DNA of 27,724 nt, from positions 1-27,724 of the forward strand of contig CALCJG010000075.1 in NCBI GenBank assembly GCA_937967705.1, written 5' to 3'. The position numbers and the translations under genes are program-made. Below, piece by piece: positions 15,936-23,470 of the stretch. The stretch's first letter is position 1. Each line of letters begins with the position of its first letter. The notes beneath the pieces are model-generated. The model did not search any database. It was given only the letters and a program-made list of their open reading frames with translations, and was not told where the DNA came from. The DNA is from an uncultured Spirochaetia bacterium (GTDB taxonomy: Bacteria; Spirochaetota; UBA4802; JAGODF01).

Positions 15936-16769
15936 TTATAGGCCCAGCAATCGAAGGGCGTTGCCCCCGAGTACGGCCTCCTGTTCCTCAGGGACGGGAA
16001 AAGCGGCACGAATGGACTCGATATACCGGCCTGGCTTCAGGAGGGGGGCGTCGCTTCCGAAAAGAATCCTCTGAAAGGAAATTATTTGACCGGCTATCCC
16101 GTAAATCCCGTCGCCGTAGAGATAGGGGGAGGCCGCCGTGTCGTAGCAGACATTCCCGAAATTGCGCTTTACCTCCGGCATGAGTTCGTAGAAGGGAAGT
16201 CCCCCGCCCCAGTGGGAGAGGATGATAGTGGTTTCGGGCGCCCGGGTGATGATTTCGTAGAGCGCTCCCAGGGAGGGTTCGTACTTGCCGGGGTAGGGAT
16301 GCCCCACCGGCTCGTTGACATGGAGGCAGATCGGCAGTTTCTGCCCGCCGGCAATGAGCAGGACCTCTTCCAGGAAGAGGGCGCTTCTTCTGTCGAGACC
16401 CCCGTCGTAGAAGGCCATCTCGCCGATCCCGGAGAATCCCTGCTGTTTCATCCCCTCGATCCATCGTCTCAGGGGGGCTCCCCTCGTCCGGGGGACGCTT
16501 CCGAAGGGGATGAGTCGCCCTCCGGTTTCTTCACGGGCCCGCAGCAGGTAGCCGTTGTGAAGCTCGCAGGCCTCCTCCTCCTGCCAGGGGAAACCCATGC
16601 AGACGGAACGGTCCACCCCCTCCCGGTCCATGAGGGAAAGCAGTCCCCCGTGATCCGAAAGGCGGGCCTTCTCGCTTCCGTAGAGGCCTTGAAAGGCCGG
16701 GTCCGAGCGGAAGACCTCCTGCCGCCGCACATCACCGGGAAAAATATGAGTGTGAAAATCTATAATCAT
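15936..16769 (-). CDS. Amidohydrolase-2 family metal-dependent hydrolase
   Basis: A 277-residue protein of the TIM-barrel amidohydrolase family (PF04909-type). It begins MIIDFHTHIFPGD, with the metal-binding HxH at His6/His8. Later ligands are visible: Glu117 in GIGEMAF, His150 in CLHVNEP, His186 in LSHWGGG and Asp240 in LFGSDAP. The start at 16769 is chosen because the HTH motif must lie close to the N-terminus; the longer frame adds 17 atypical residues. The Shine-Dalgarno is weak (GGTGG). Members hydrolyse or decarboxylate varied small molecules, so no substrate is proposed. It is convergent with pfk (47-nt gap, no clear terminator) and divergent from the tubulin-like operon. Confidence 0.88.
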   Translation of the reverse strand: MIIDFHTHIFPGDVRRQEVFRSDPAFQGLYGSEKARLSDHGGLLSLMDREGVDRSVCMGFPWQEEEACELHNGYLLRAREETGGRLIPFGSVPRTRGAPLRRWIEGMKQQGFSGIGEMAFYDGGLDRRSALFLEEVLLIAGGQKLPICLHVNEPVGHPYPGKYEPSLGALYEIITRAPETTIILSHWGGGLPFYELMPEVKRNFGNVCYDTAASPYLYGDGIYGIAGQIISFQRILFGSDAPLLKPGRYIESIRAAFPVPEEQEAVLGGNALRLLGL

Positions 16770-16783
16770 GGTCCACCACGCGA

Positions 16784-16810
16784 TAAGGGAAAATGGATCC
16801 CCCCTGTCAA
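16784..16810 (-). promoter_or_regulatory. Promoter candidate for the amidohydrolase gene
   Basis: A consensus -35 TTGACA on the minus strand (16810-16805) is followed after about 17 nt by a poor -10 (CTTATC). The start site would be only a few bases from the ATG, so an activator or a near-leaderless transcript would be needed. Confidence 0.25.
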
Positions 16811-16916
16811 GAGATACCACATCCCCTTCCCGGGGTCAATGAAAAAGAAGCGGCATCAAGGGGCAGAGGCACTTCCTCCGAACAGGGTGCCTTTTTCCGT
16901 CTTCGGGATTTTCAGC

Positions 16917-16945
16917 TTGACGGCTGAGATGGAACATAGTATAAA
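16917..16945 (+). promoter_or_regulatory. Strong sigma70-type promoter for the tubulin-like operon
   Basis: TTGACG (16917-16922), exactly 17 nt, then TATAAA (16940-16945). Transcription would begin near 16952, after the in-frame ATG at 16929, so the first gene must start at ATG 16977. It is the best promoter match in the window. Confidence 0.65.
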
Positions 16946-16976
16946 AAGGAAACTTGATACCGGTACGGATAGCCTG

Positions 16977-18185
16977 ATGAGCCCGAATAAACATGTCAAA
17001 CCCCTCAAGCCCTTCGATCCCAAGAAGGATTTGGCGGTCAATGAGAGCTTTTCACTGAGAAGCCTGGATTCCAGTTCGAACACCCTGAGCGACCTGGAAT
17101 CGGGGGACTCTTCTGAAGAGCCGCGGGAAGGCAGCGGCAGGGAGATCGGCAGTTTTAAAACAAAGGCTCCCATCGTGGCGGGGCTGGTTCGGGTGCAGAC
17201 CCCTGAAGGGCTGACCCTGGTGGCCGCTGCCAACAAGACGGGAGAGGTGCATGTGCTGAGATCCGAAGCAGACGGGCTGAAACCGGTGGTTCAGTTCAAG
17301 CTTACGGGTTCCATCATACGAAGGCCGGCCATTGCCGGGGACGTGCTCTACTGCACCACGCGGGAAGGCAACATCTACGCTGTTCGGCTGGGATTAGCGG
17401 CTCACCGCGAGGGTGGGGCTCCGCTCAAGCCGGAGGTGCTCTGGCAGGGTGCGGCGGGCAGCGGTATTCTCACTGAGCCCATCGCCACTGGGAAGATCCT
17501 CATCGTGGCGGCCCTCAAGGGGCTCAATGCCTACGAAGCCTACTATCAGGATGAGTCCAACAAGGCCATCGGGAAGATTCTCTGGCAGTACGCCCTCAGC
17601 GGAACGGTCTCCAGCCCCGCGCTCAGTTCCGGTGTTATCTATGTAGGTACCGAGGACCGGCATCTCTACGCCCTCAATTACGGCGGGAGCAAGGTGGACA
17701 TGATCTGGGACTATCCCGCCAATGAAGCTGTCCGGGTGAAACCCTGCATATACCAGAAGGGGGATTCGGTCACTGCCGCGTCCATCGACGGGTGCGTCTT
17801 TTCCCTTCACCGGGAGAGCGGGGCCGTACGCTGGGTCTTTATCGTAAAGGCACCGGTATACAGCGGTATTATCTCCCATTTGATGGGTAACGAGGAATAT
17901 TTTTTCTTCGGTGCGGACAATGGGAACTTCTATTGTCTCAATCATGCGGGCAAGCAGGTCTGGGCTCATAAAACCGGGGCGAAGATCCGCACCCAGGCGC
18001 TTGTCGAGGGAAATACGATATGCTTCGGGGCAGAAGACAATCACTTTTACGGGCTGGATGTCAGGACGGGCAAAATGATCTTTAAGTTTTCAACGGACGG
18101 AAACGTCAACGGGGAACCGGTCATCGTGGACGGTATAGCCTATTTCGGGTCCACGGATACTTTCGTCCGGGCCCTACAGCTCTGA
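16977..18185 (+). CDS. PQQ-type beta-propeller repeat protein (first gene of tubulin-like operon)
   Basis: A 402-residue protein with no signal peptide or membrane segment, so probably cytoplasmic, which is unusual for PQQ-like propellers such as periplasmic BamB. Residues 1-58 are Ser/Asp/Lys-rich and probably disordered. From about 60 to the end there are seven to eight blade repeats of the type YVGTEDRHLYAL, FFGADNGNFYCL, CFGAEDNHFYGL and YFGSTDTFVRAL, several followed by a G-K/A-x-x-W strand. No enzyme quinone site is evident, so it is likely a protein-binding platform. The start at 16977 follows from the promoter (-10 at 16940-16945). The open frame extends far upstream, but that part is antisense to the amidohydrolase. 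ATG 16929 is an alternative if another promoter is used. Confidence 0.82.
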   Translation: MSPNKHVKPLKPFDPKKDLAVNESFSLRSLDSSSNTLSDLESGDSSEEPREGSGREIGSFKTKAPIVAGLVRVQTPEGLTLVAAANKTGEVHVLRSEADGLKPVVQFKLTGSIIRRPAIAGDVLYCTTREGNIYAVRLGLAAHREGGAPLKPEVLWQGAAGSGILTEPIATGKILIVAALKGLNAYEAYYQDESNKAIGKILWQYALSGTVSSPALSSGVIYVGTEDRHLYALNYGGSKVDMIWDYPANEAVRVKPCIYQKGDSVTAASIDGCVFSLHRESGAVRWVFIVKAPVYSGIISHLMGNEEYFFFGADNGNFYCLNHAGKQVWAHKTGAKIRTQALVEGNTICFGAEDNHFYGLDVRTGKMIFKFSTDGNVNGEPVIVDGIAYFGSTDTFVRALQL

Positions 18186-18245
18186 AATGAAATCAGAAAG
18201 GCTTCCGGTTTTCGTGACGGTCCAATATAAAGAGGAGTGGCGGAT

Positions 18246-19121
18246 ATGATTCAGCTGTTACACCGTTTTTTCCAGATGACGCACATAGATCCCAGAATTT
18301 ACGAACTGGAGAAGAAAATCGATTTCTATCAGTACCTGGTTTTCGCGCTGATCTTTGTCATCGTTCTTCTGATTATCGTCGTGGTGCTTCAGCGGAAGCT
18401 GAGTACGGGATTTCACGCCATACGAAAGAAAATCATGCCGGGTAAGAGCAAGGCGATGCCTGCGGAGGAAAAACCCGCAGCGGCACCCACGCCTGCCCGC
18501 CCTGCCGTGCAGGGGAAGGTCACACCCAAGGAACTCCCCGATCCCGGGCTGATCTTCAAGTTTTCCCTGGCCCAGGAGCACGTTCTGGAAAAACTCATCA
18601 CCATCGGCCAGACGGAGGGTAACATCAAGACCTTCTCCACTGAAATCATGGACAATCATCTCAGCGTTTTCATCCGCATCATCGAGGGGCAGAGGGACAG
18701 GGACATTTATGAGATGCCGGACATCATCGTGGAAGAATATCAGCTGGACCTGCGGCGGGACGGCAAGACCCTCATCTACTATCCCGGCCTGGAGGGTTTC
18801 AGGGAGATGGGATCCCGCGAGAGAATTTATGTAAGGCGGCAGCCGGACGAGGCGGGGGATCCCACCTTCCCTTCCCTGGAGCCCAAAAACCCGGTCAGGT
18901 TCCGGGTGGGCGACCGGCTCAACCAGGACGGCAAGTTCACCCGGGGCTACTTCGAGTTCCATCTCTTTACACAGGACTATGAGGTGAAGACCAAGGCCAA
19001 CATTCCCAAGGTGGAGAAGAACTTTCTCATTCGGCTGTATAAAATCTATCCCGGATACGATACGGGGGCACCCACGGACGACGGTCTCTACCCGATGATC
19101 GATCCGTTCACGACGGGGTAA
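18246..19121 (+). CDS. Single-pass membrane protein of unknown family (operon gene 2)
   Basis: I do not recognise this 291-residue protein. ATG 18246 lies 8 nt after GAGGAG; GTG 18237 overlaps that Shine-Dalgarno and is unlikely. A short N-terminal helix precedes one strong membrane segment (about residues 29-49, LVFALIFVIVLLIIVVVL). The segment is followed by many Lys/Arg (QRKLSTGFHAIRKK), so by the positive-inside rule the C-terminal part is cytoplasmic. A Pro/Ala-rich linker (about 70-95) leads to a soluble mixed alpha/beta domain (about 100-290) with strands such as NPVRFRVGD and RGYFEFHLF. The stop is 4 nt before the tubulin-like gene. I infer that it anchors the cytoplasmic operon products to the inner membrane. 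Confidence 0.75.
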   Translation: MIQLLHRFFQMTHIDPRIYELEKKIDFYQYLVFALIFVIVLLIIVVVLQRKLSTGFHAIRKKIMPGKSKAMPAEEKPAAAPTPARPAVQGKVTPKELPDPGLIFKFSLAQEHVLEKLITIGQTEGNIKTFSTEIMDNHLSVFIRIIEGQRDRDIYEMPDIIVEEYQLDLRRDGKTLIYYPGLEGFREMGSRERIYVRRQPDEAGDPTFPSLEPKNPVRFRVGDRLNQDGKFTRGYFEFHLFTQDYEVKTKANIPKVEKNFLIRLYKIYPGYDTGAPTDDGLYPMIDPFTTG

Positions 19122-19125
19122 TCCC

Positions 19126-22100
19126 ATGGGCAAGGACGATCTCCACGGTTCCATACAGAGGGTCATCAAGGATGACAAACCCACCGTAAGGAAATCCATC
19201 ATTATCGGTGTGGGCGGTTCCGGTATGAAAGGAGTGCTGGCCGCCAAGAAATGGATCGAATCCAGCATGCCCTCGGAGGCCTACCGGTACATGCGCTGGG
19301 TGGGCATCGACACCACCGACATCGAGACGAGCATTGAGGGCAAGGGGGGATTCTACCGGTTTCCCTCCGACCAGTTCTTTCAGGAGGAAAAGAGGATGCT
19401 CTATATCTCCTCCCCCACACCTCCGGACCTTTCCCTGGATTACCTTCGGGACAAATACAAGAACGATCCCTGCTTCGACTGGCTTCCCAATCCCGATGTC
19501 TACGATGTTTCCACCCGTGCCGGACAGGGCGCCAATCAGACGCGCCCCCTGGGCCGCCTGGCCTATTTCGACAACGAGGCGCGCATACGGGACGCCCTGA
19601 TCAAGGAGCGCGACCGGCTTTCCACCCTTTCGGACGATCCGAAGTATTTCCAGCTCCTGGACATCAAGGAGGAGCAGGACAAGAAGGATGAGGTGATACA
19701 GTTTACCGCCAGGAGGGGGGTGGACCGGTATTATTTTTCGGAAAAGATCCCGCAGGATCATGCCATCGTGGCATTGGAACCCGATCAGCCGACCAGGGCG
19801 CTGCTCTGTCCCCATATTACGGGGAAGGTGGCCATTGATAATTTCCCCTCCGATGAGAAGGGGCACTATTTCGAGATCAGCGGTTCCCGTTTCGAGAACC
19901 GTCCCTTCAGCTTCCGGGTGCGGCACTTCAAGCGCAAGGGGCAGATCTCCATCTTTATCACCTGCTCCATAGTGGGGGGTACGGGCAACGGAATGATCCT
20001 GGACCTGGCTGCCACGGTCAGGGACATCTTCAAGGATTACTGGCCGGCACCCCGGATCTATGGCATCCTGGTCCTCCCCTCGGCCTTCAAGCGGGTGGTT
20101 TACAACCGAAACGCCAGGGCCAATGCCTACGCGGCCCTGAAGGAGATCGATTACTTCATGAGCGGCAACAGCTTCCGGGCCCGATATCCTTCGGGGAGGG
20201 AGGTGGAGGTGCCGGACCGCGTCTTTGACGACGGCATGCTCTATCTGCTGGACGTGGAAAACATGGCCGGCAACTCCCTGCAGGGACGGGATCAGGTTCA
20301 GGAATTGACTGGACAGTTCATCTCCACTTTTGTCGCCTCCACCGTTGGGGGAGCCATCGAGGAGCGTATGGTCAACGATTCCACCCGCGCCTCCATCTAT
20401 CTGCCCAAGAGCGAAAATTCTCGCCGCAAGGCCGCCTATAACTCCTTCGGGATCTCCCGCGTCATCTATCCGGTTCCCCGGCTCAAGGAGATGGGCTACA
20501 AGATCACCGCGGTGAAGATGACCGCTGCGTTCCTAAAGAACGTGGAATCCCGCCTCCTCCTGGAGACCATGGGCGACCTGAACCGGGGCCTGGTCCGAGC
20601 CCTGAGGCTCAACTGCCGGCTCATCTTCGAGCGCATGTACCCGGATTACAAGATGGACACCGATACGGAATTCCGTTCCTATCAGAAAAAGATTGAGGGG
20701 GCCGTTCAGAAGGGGGATCCCCGGGGCGTCGTGATGGTCATGGAGAGCATACTCCGGGACTACGGCAAGGAGGAACTGGAGAAGATCAAGCGCAATCTCC
20801 TCACCCGCATGGAGAAGCGCTATCAGCTGGAGCTGGAAAAGATGCGCTCCGTTTTGACGGCGGAGATTCACAAGTTCATTAAAGATCCTCAGAAGGGGTT
20901 CCTCTTCGCGGAAGCTGTCATCAACCTGCTCCTTGAAAAGCTGGAACTCTATCAGAAGAAATACTACAAAGAGCGCGTGGCGCTGGCCCGCTACTCAACG
21001 GAGGAGATGGAAAAGCTCGTGGAGATGGTGGAGTCCGGTGGGCTCTCCGACACTTCCCTGCCCCAGGCCCTCATCGAGATGGCCCAGTTCAACTTCAGCC
21101 AGCTCACCTTCGAGGCCATGCTCACCTCGGCGGAATCCTTCGTCCGGGATTTCAAGGCGCTTCTCTTCAATCTGAAGAACATCGAGGTTAACATACTCAA
21201 GGACAAGGTGGTGGCCCTGTTAAATCAGATGAAGGAGGACATCGAGAAGGACAAGTTCGACCTCCTGGAGAAGAAGAACCCGCTCTATTTCTATCTCATC
21301 AACGCGGGGGAGATCGATACGTTCCTGGAGCGCTACTTCTACTCGCGGCTTTCCATCGAGGATCTCTGCAACGATATTGATTTCGTGCAGATGGACCGTG
21401 AGGACGACAAGGAACAGTTCATCGAGACTTACCTGATCGCCACCGAGGGCTTATCGGTGCTGGAAATGTCCGGTGCTGAAGTGAAGGAGCTTATTCAGAG
21501 CCAGTACGGGAATCTCCTGGAGAAGTCCCTGGAGGAGATCAAACAGGTCCTGTACGGAACAGAGGGCGCCACGATGGAGGACGGCTACAACCTCAGCGAG
21601 GCGAGCATACTCAAGATCAACATAGAGAAGATAAGGAAGAAAATCTTCAAGATCATTCACTCCCGCTTCGAGGGTTTTAACTTCGAGAACATCTCCATCA
21701 AGCAGATGCTTGACGAGAAAAAAATCCCCCTCAAGAAGCTCCTGGAAAAACTGGACGGCTATTCCCGTCCCTACATATACATCGATCCCACTGGTCTTGA
21801 GTCGATGGAGTATTACCGGACCGTCACGAACTTCCCCATCGACACCTACGAGGGGGGCGATGATCCCGGGGAGGGTGCCGTCAACGATCTTCCCGAGCGC
21901 ATGGACCATTACAAGAAACGCGAGTTGGCCCAGCCCAACATCAGCGTGGAGACCTTCGAGGTACCCAATCTCTGCAAACCCTATGAAATCATCTCCATCG
22001 GCATACTGCTGGGGTATCCTATCTTCAAGATCAATTCGCTGAAGGATTCGGCGGCGGACTATCACGCCCTCATCGAGGAAAAGAGCCACCCTCTGCATTG

Positions 22101-22959
22101 CTTCAATCATCCCGACTTTGACGCCAGGTACTTTCAGGATCCCTTCCGCATCACCAACTATCTCAATCCGGCCCGGCTCTGGGCGGGTCTGGTGCTCCTC
22201 AAGGTTTTGGAAAAGGAGGGTGATGTGTATCGATACGAGGGGGTTCTGGCGGACCTGCTGAAGGACATCGAGGCAAGGGAGGACTATAAAAAGGTGGTCC
22301 TGGGCGTGGAGAAGAAGATCCTGGACAGCGGGGGTTATGAGAACCCCTCCATCGACTCGCTGATGGATGCCGTGAATGCGCTGGGGATGCTGGCGCGCAA
22401 TCCCTCCAGCAACACCTTCCAGTTCCGGCGGGAATATTCCCTGGTGATTCGGGACATCCTGGACGGCGACGGCACCGGTGACCGCGCCCGGGAACAGAAC
22501 ATGACCAAGGATCAGTACATAGAAAAATTCGTGAAGGCGCCGGAGTTCAACAATATGGAGGAGCTGGTCTTCTTCCTGGAAAACGAATCCGGCGTGCGGA
22601 ATTTTCTCGTCAACGCCATTCGGGATACCATAACCAAATCCCGGGAAACCGTTTCCGCCGGGGCCCATGTGACTCTTCCTAAATGGAAAATCGATCAGGT
22701 GGAACTCCCGACTTTCAAGGACAAGTTCGCCTTCTATGATTACTTCGAGAAGCGGGGATCTCTGGAGTGGCAGAACCTGCTGAAAAACCGCCTCTTCGAG
22801 AAGCTGAACAGTTATGTGACTTCCTCCAAGTTCCGCTTGGAGAGCGACCCCACGCTGCTCGACAGGAACAAGGTTGGGGAATTCCTGGATTCCCTGAATC
22901 TGAAACTGCCTGACATCGTCCTCTGGGAGGTAAAGGTTGAAAACAAGATCATCAAGTAG
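19126..22959 (+). CDS. Giant tubulin/FtsZ-like protein (Tubulin_2-type N-terminal domain)
   Basis: A 1277-residue cytoplasmic protein with no signal or membrane segment. The first 350 residues carry tubulin/FtsZ nucleotide-binding loops in order: SIIIGVGGSGMKGVL (24-38, T1), VGIDTTD (59-65, like FtsZ INTD), STRAGQGANQTRPLGR (129-144, like FtsZ GAGANPEVGR, T3), and FITCSIVGGTGNGM (277-290, the tubulin signature GGGTG(S/T)G, T4). A NAYAALKEIDYF helix follows (332-343). This fits the bacterial tubulin-like family Tubulin_2 (PF13809). I cannot find the FtsZ T7 motif NxDxxD that completes GTP hydrolysis. The remaining 900 residues are unlike FtsZ: long charged helices (about 490-870), then mixed alpha/beta. 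GTP binding is probable; polymerisation is unproven. Gaps of 4 nt before it and an overlap after it show tight coupling with the neighbours. Confidence 0.85.
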   Translation: MGKDDLHGSIQRVIKDDKPTVRKSIIIGVGGSGMKGVLAAKKWIESSMPSEAYRYMRWVGIDTTDIETSIEGKGGFYRFPSDQFFQEEKRMLYISSPTPPDLSLDYLRDKYKNDPCFDWLPNPDVYDVSTRAGQGANQTRPLGRLAYFDNEARIRDALIKERDRLSTLSDDPKYFQLLDIKEEQDKKDEVIQFTARRGVDRYYFSEKIPQDHAIVALEPDQPTRALLCPHITGKVAIDNFPSDEKGHYFEISGSRFENRPFSFRVRHFKRKGQISIFITCSIVGGTGNGMILDLAATVRDIFKDYWPAPRIYGILVLPSAFKRVVYNRNARANAYAALKEIDYFMSGNSFRARYPSGREVEVPDRVFDDGMLYLLDVENMAGNSLQGRDQVQELTGQFISTFVASTVGGAIEERMVNDSTRASIYLPKSENSRRKAAYNSFGISRVIYPVPRLKEMGYKITAVKMTAAFLKNVESRLLLETMGDLNRGLVRALRLNCRLIFERMYPDYKMDTDTEFRSYQKKIEGAVQKGDPRGVVMVMESILRDYGKEELEKIKRNLLTRMEKRYQLELEKMRSVLTAEIHKFIKDPQKGFLFAEAVINLLLEKLELYQKKYYKERVALARYSTEEMEKLVEMVESGGLSDTSLPQALIEMAQFNFSQLTFEAMLTSAESFVRDFKALLFNLKNIEVNILKDKVVALLNQMKEDIEKDKFDLLEKKNPLYFYLINAGEIDTFLERYFYSRLSIEDLCNDIDFVQMDREDDKEQFIETYLIATEGLSVLEMSGAEVKELIQSQYGNLLEKSLEEIKQVLYGTEGATMEDGYNLSEASILKINIEKIRKKIFKIIHSRFEGFNFENISIKQMLDEKKIPLKKLLEKLDGYSRPYIYIDPTGLESMEYYRTVTNFPIDTYEGGDDPGEGAVNDLPERMDHYKKRELAQPNISVETFEVPNLCKPYEIISIGILLGYPIFKINSLKDSAADYHALIEEKSHPLHCFNHPDFDARYFQDPFRITNYLNPARLWAGLVLLKVLEKEGDVYRYEGVLADLLKDIEAREDYKKVVLGVEKKILDSGGYENPSIDSLMDAVNALGMLARNPSSNTFQFRREYSLVIRDILDGDGTGDRAREQNMTKDQYIEKFVKAPEFNNMEELVFFLENESGVRNFLVNAIRDTITKSRETVSAGAHVTLPKWKIDQVELPTFKDKFAFYDYFEKRGSLEWQNLLKNRLFEKLNSYVTSSKFRLESDPTLLDRNKVGEFLDSLNLKLPDIVLWEVKVENKIIK

Positions 22960-23470
22960 CGTCGTTAAACACAGAAGCGGTAGGATTTCGCACCTGCTGG
23001 GCCTTGCCGCGGTTTTACTTCTTTTGTTCTCATGCGGTTCCGGACACAATCACGTCGGTTTTGAGTACGTAACCAGTCCCACCTTCGACCAGTTCGGAGC
23101 AACCCTCGCCGAGACCGAAAAGGGGCGGGAGATCAAGAGTTATTTTCAGAGCTCCCTGTACTTCCGTACGGAGTATATTTTCGAAAACTTCAACATCACC
23201 CTGCCTAAAAGCCTGACGACCGGTAAGGAGTATTCCGCCGGGGAAGAGGGCGTGGAGATCTGGTACGCCCGGGGCGGCCAGGTGGGAAGCATTGAGACGG
23301 AAAAGGCTCAGGGGCATTTTACCATACTGGAGATGAGCGGGGATATGCTGCGCCTTAAGCTCTCCCTGGAGTTCAGCGGCTTCACCGCCAAACGGGCCAT
23401 GGTGGATATCCCGGATAAAATAAAGCGGGAGGGTGTCCTTACGGCTCGAAAGGGATATAAGCTCTACTGA
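22937..23470 (+). CDS. Lipoprotein of unknown function (operon gene 4)
   Basis: A 177-residue predicted lipoprotein starting at TTG 22937, inside the 3' end of the tubulin-like gene (23-nt overlap), with a strong GGGAGG at 6 nt spacing. No ATG is better placed. The signal peptide has a basic start (KTRSSSSVVKHRSGR), a hydrophobic core and lipobox LFSC (Cys33). The mature part is beta-rich (YFRTEYIFENFNITLP, then GVEIWYARGGQVGSIE, then FTILEMSGDMLRLKLSLEF), compatible with a small beta-sandwich, and ends at KGYKLY. No family is recognised. It would sit on the periplasmic face of the inner or the outer membrane, making it the envelope part of the operon. Its stop overlaps the convergent gene's stop. 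Confidence 0.8.
   Translation: MKTRSSSSVVKHRSGRISHLLGLAAVLLLLFSCGSGHNHVGFEYVTSPTFDQFGATLAETEKGREIKSYFQSSLYFRTEYIFENFNITLPKSLTTGKEYSAGEEGVEIWYARGGQVGSIETEKAQGHFTILEMSGDMLRLKLSLEFSGFTAKRAMVDIPDKIKREGVLTARKGYKLY

Noticed and set aside
16086..16976. Upstream extension of the beta-propeller frame
   Set aside because: It is antisense to the amidohydrolase gene and upstream of the predicted promoter; the translation looks like reverse-strand noise.
21451..23049. 532-codon minus-strand frame inside the tubulin-like gene
   Set aside because: Long antisense frames are common in GC-rich genes; no Shine-Dalgarno or domain, and the plus-strand gene is clear.
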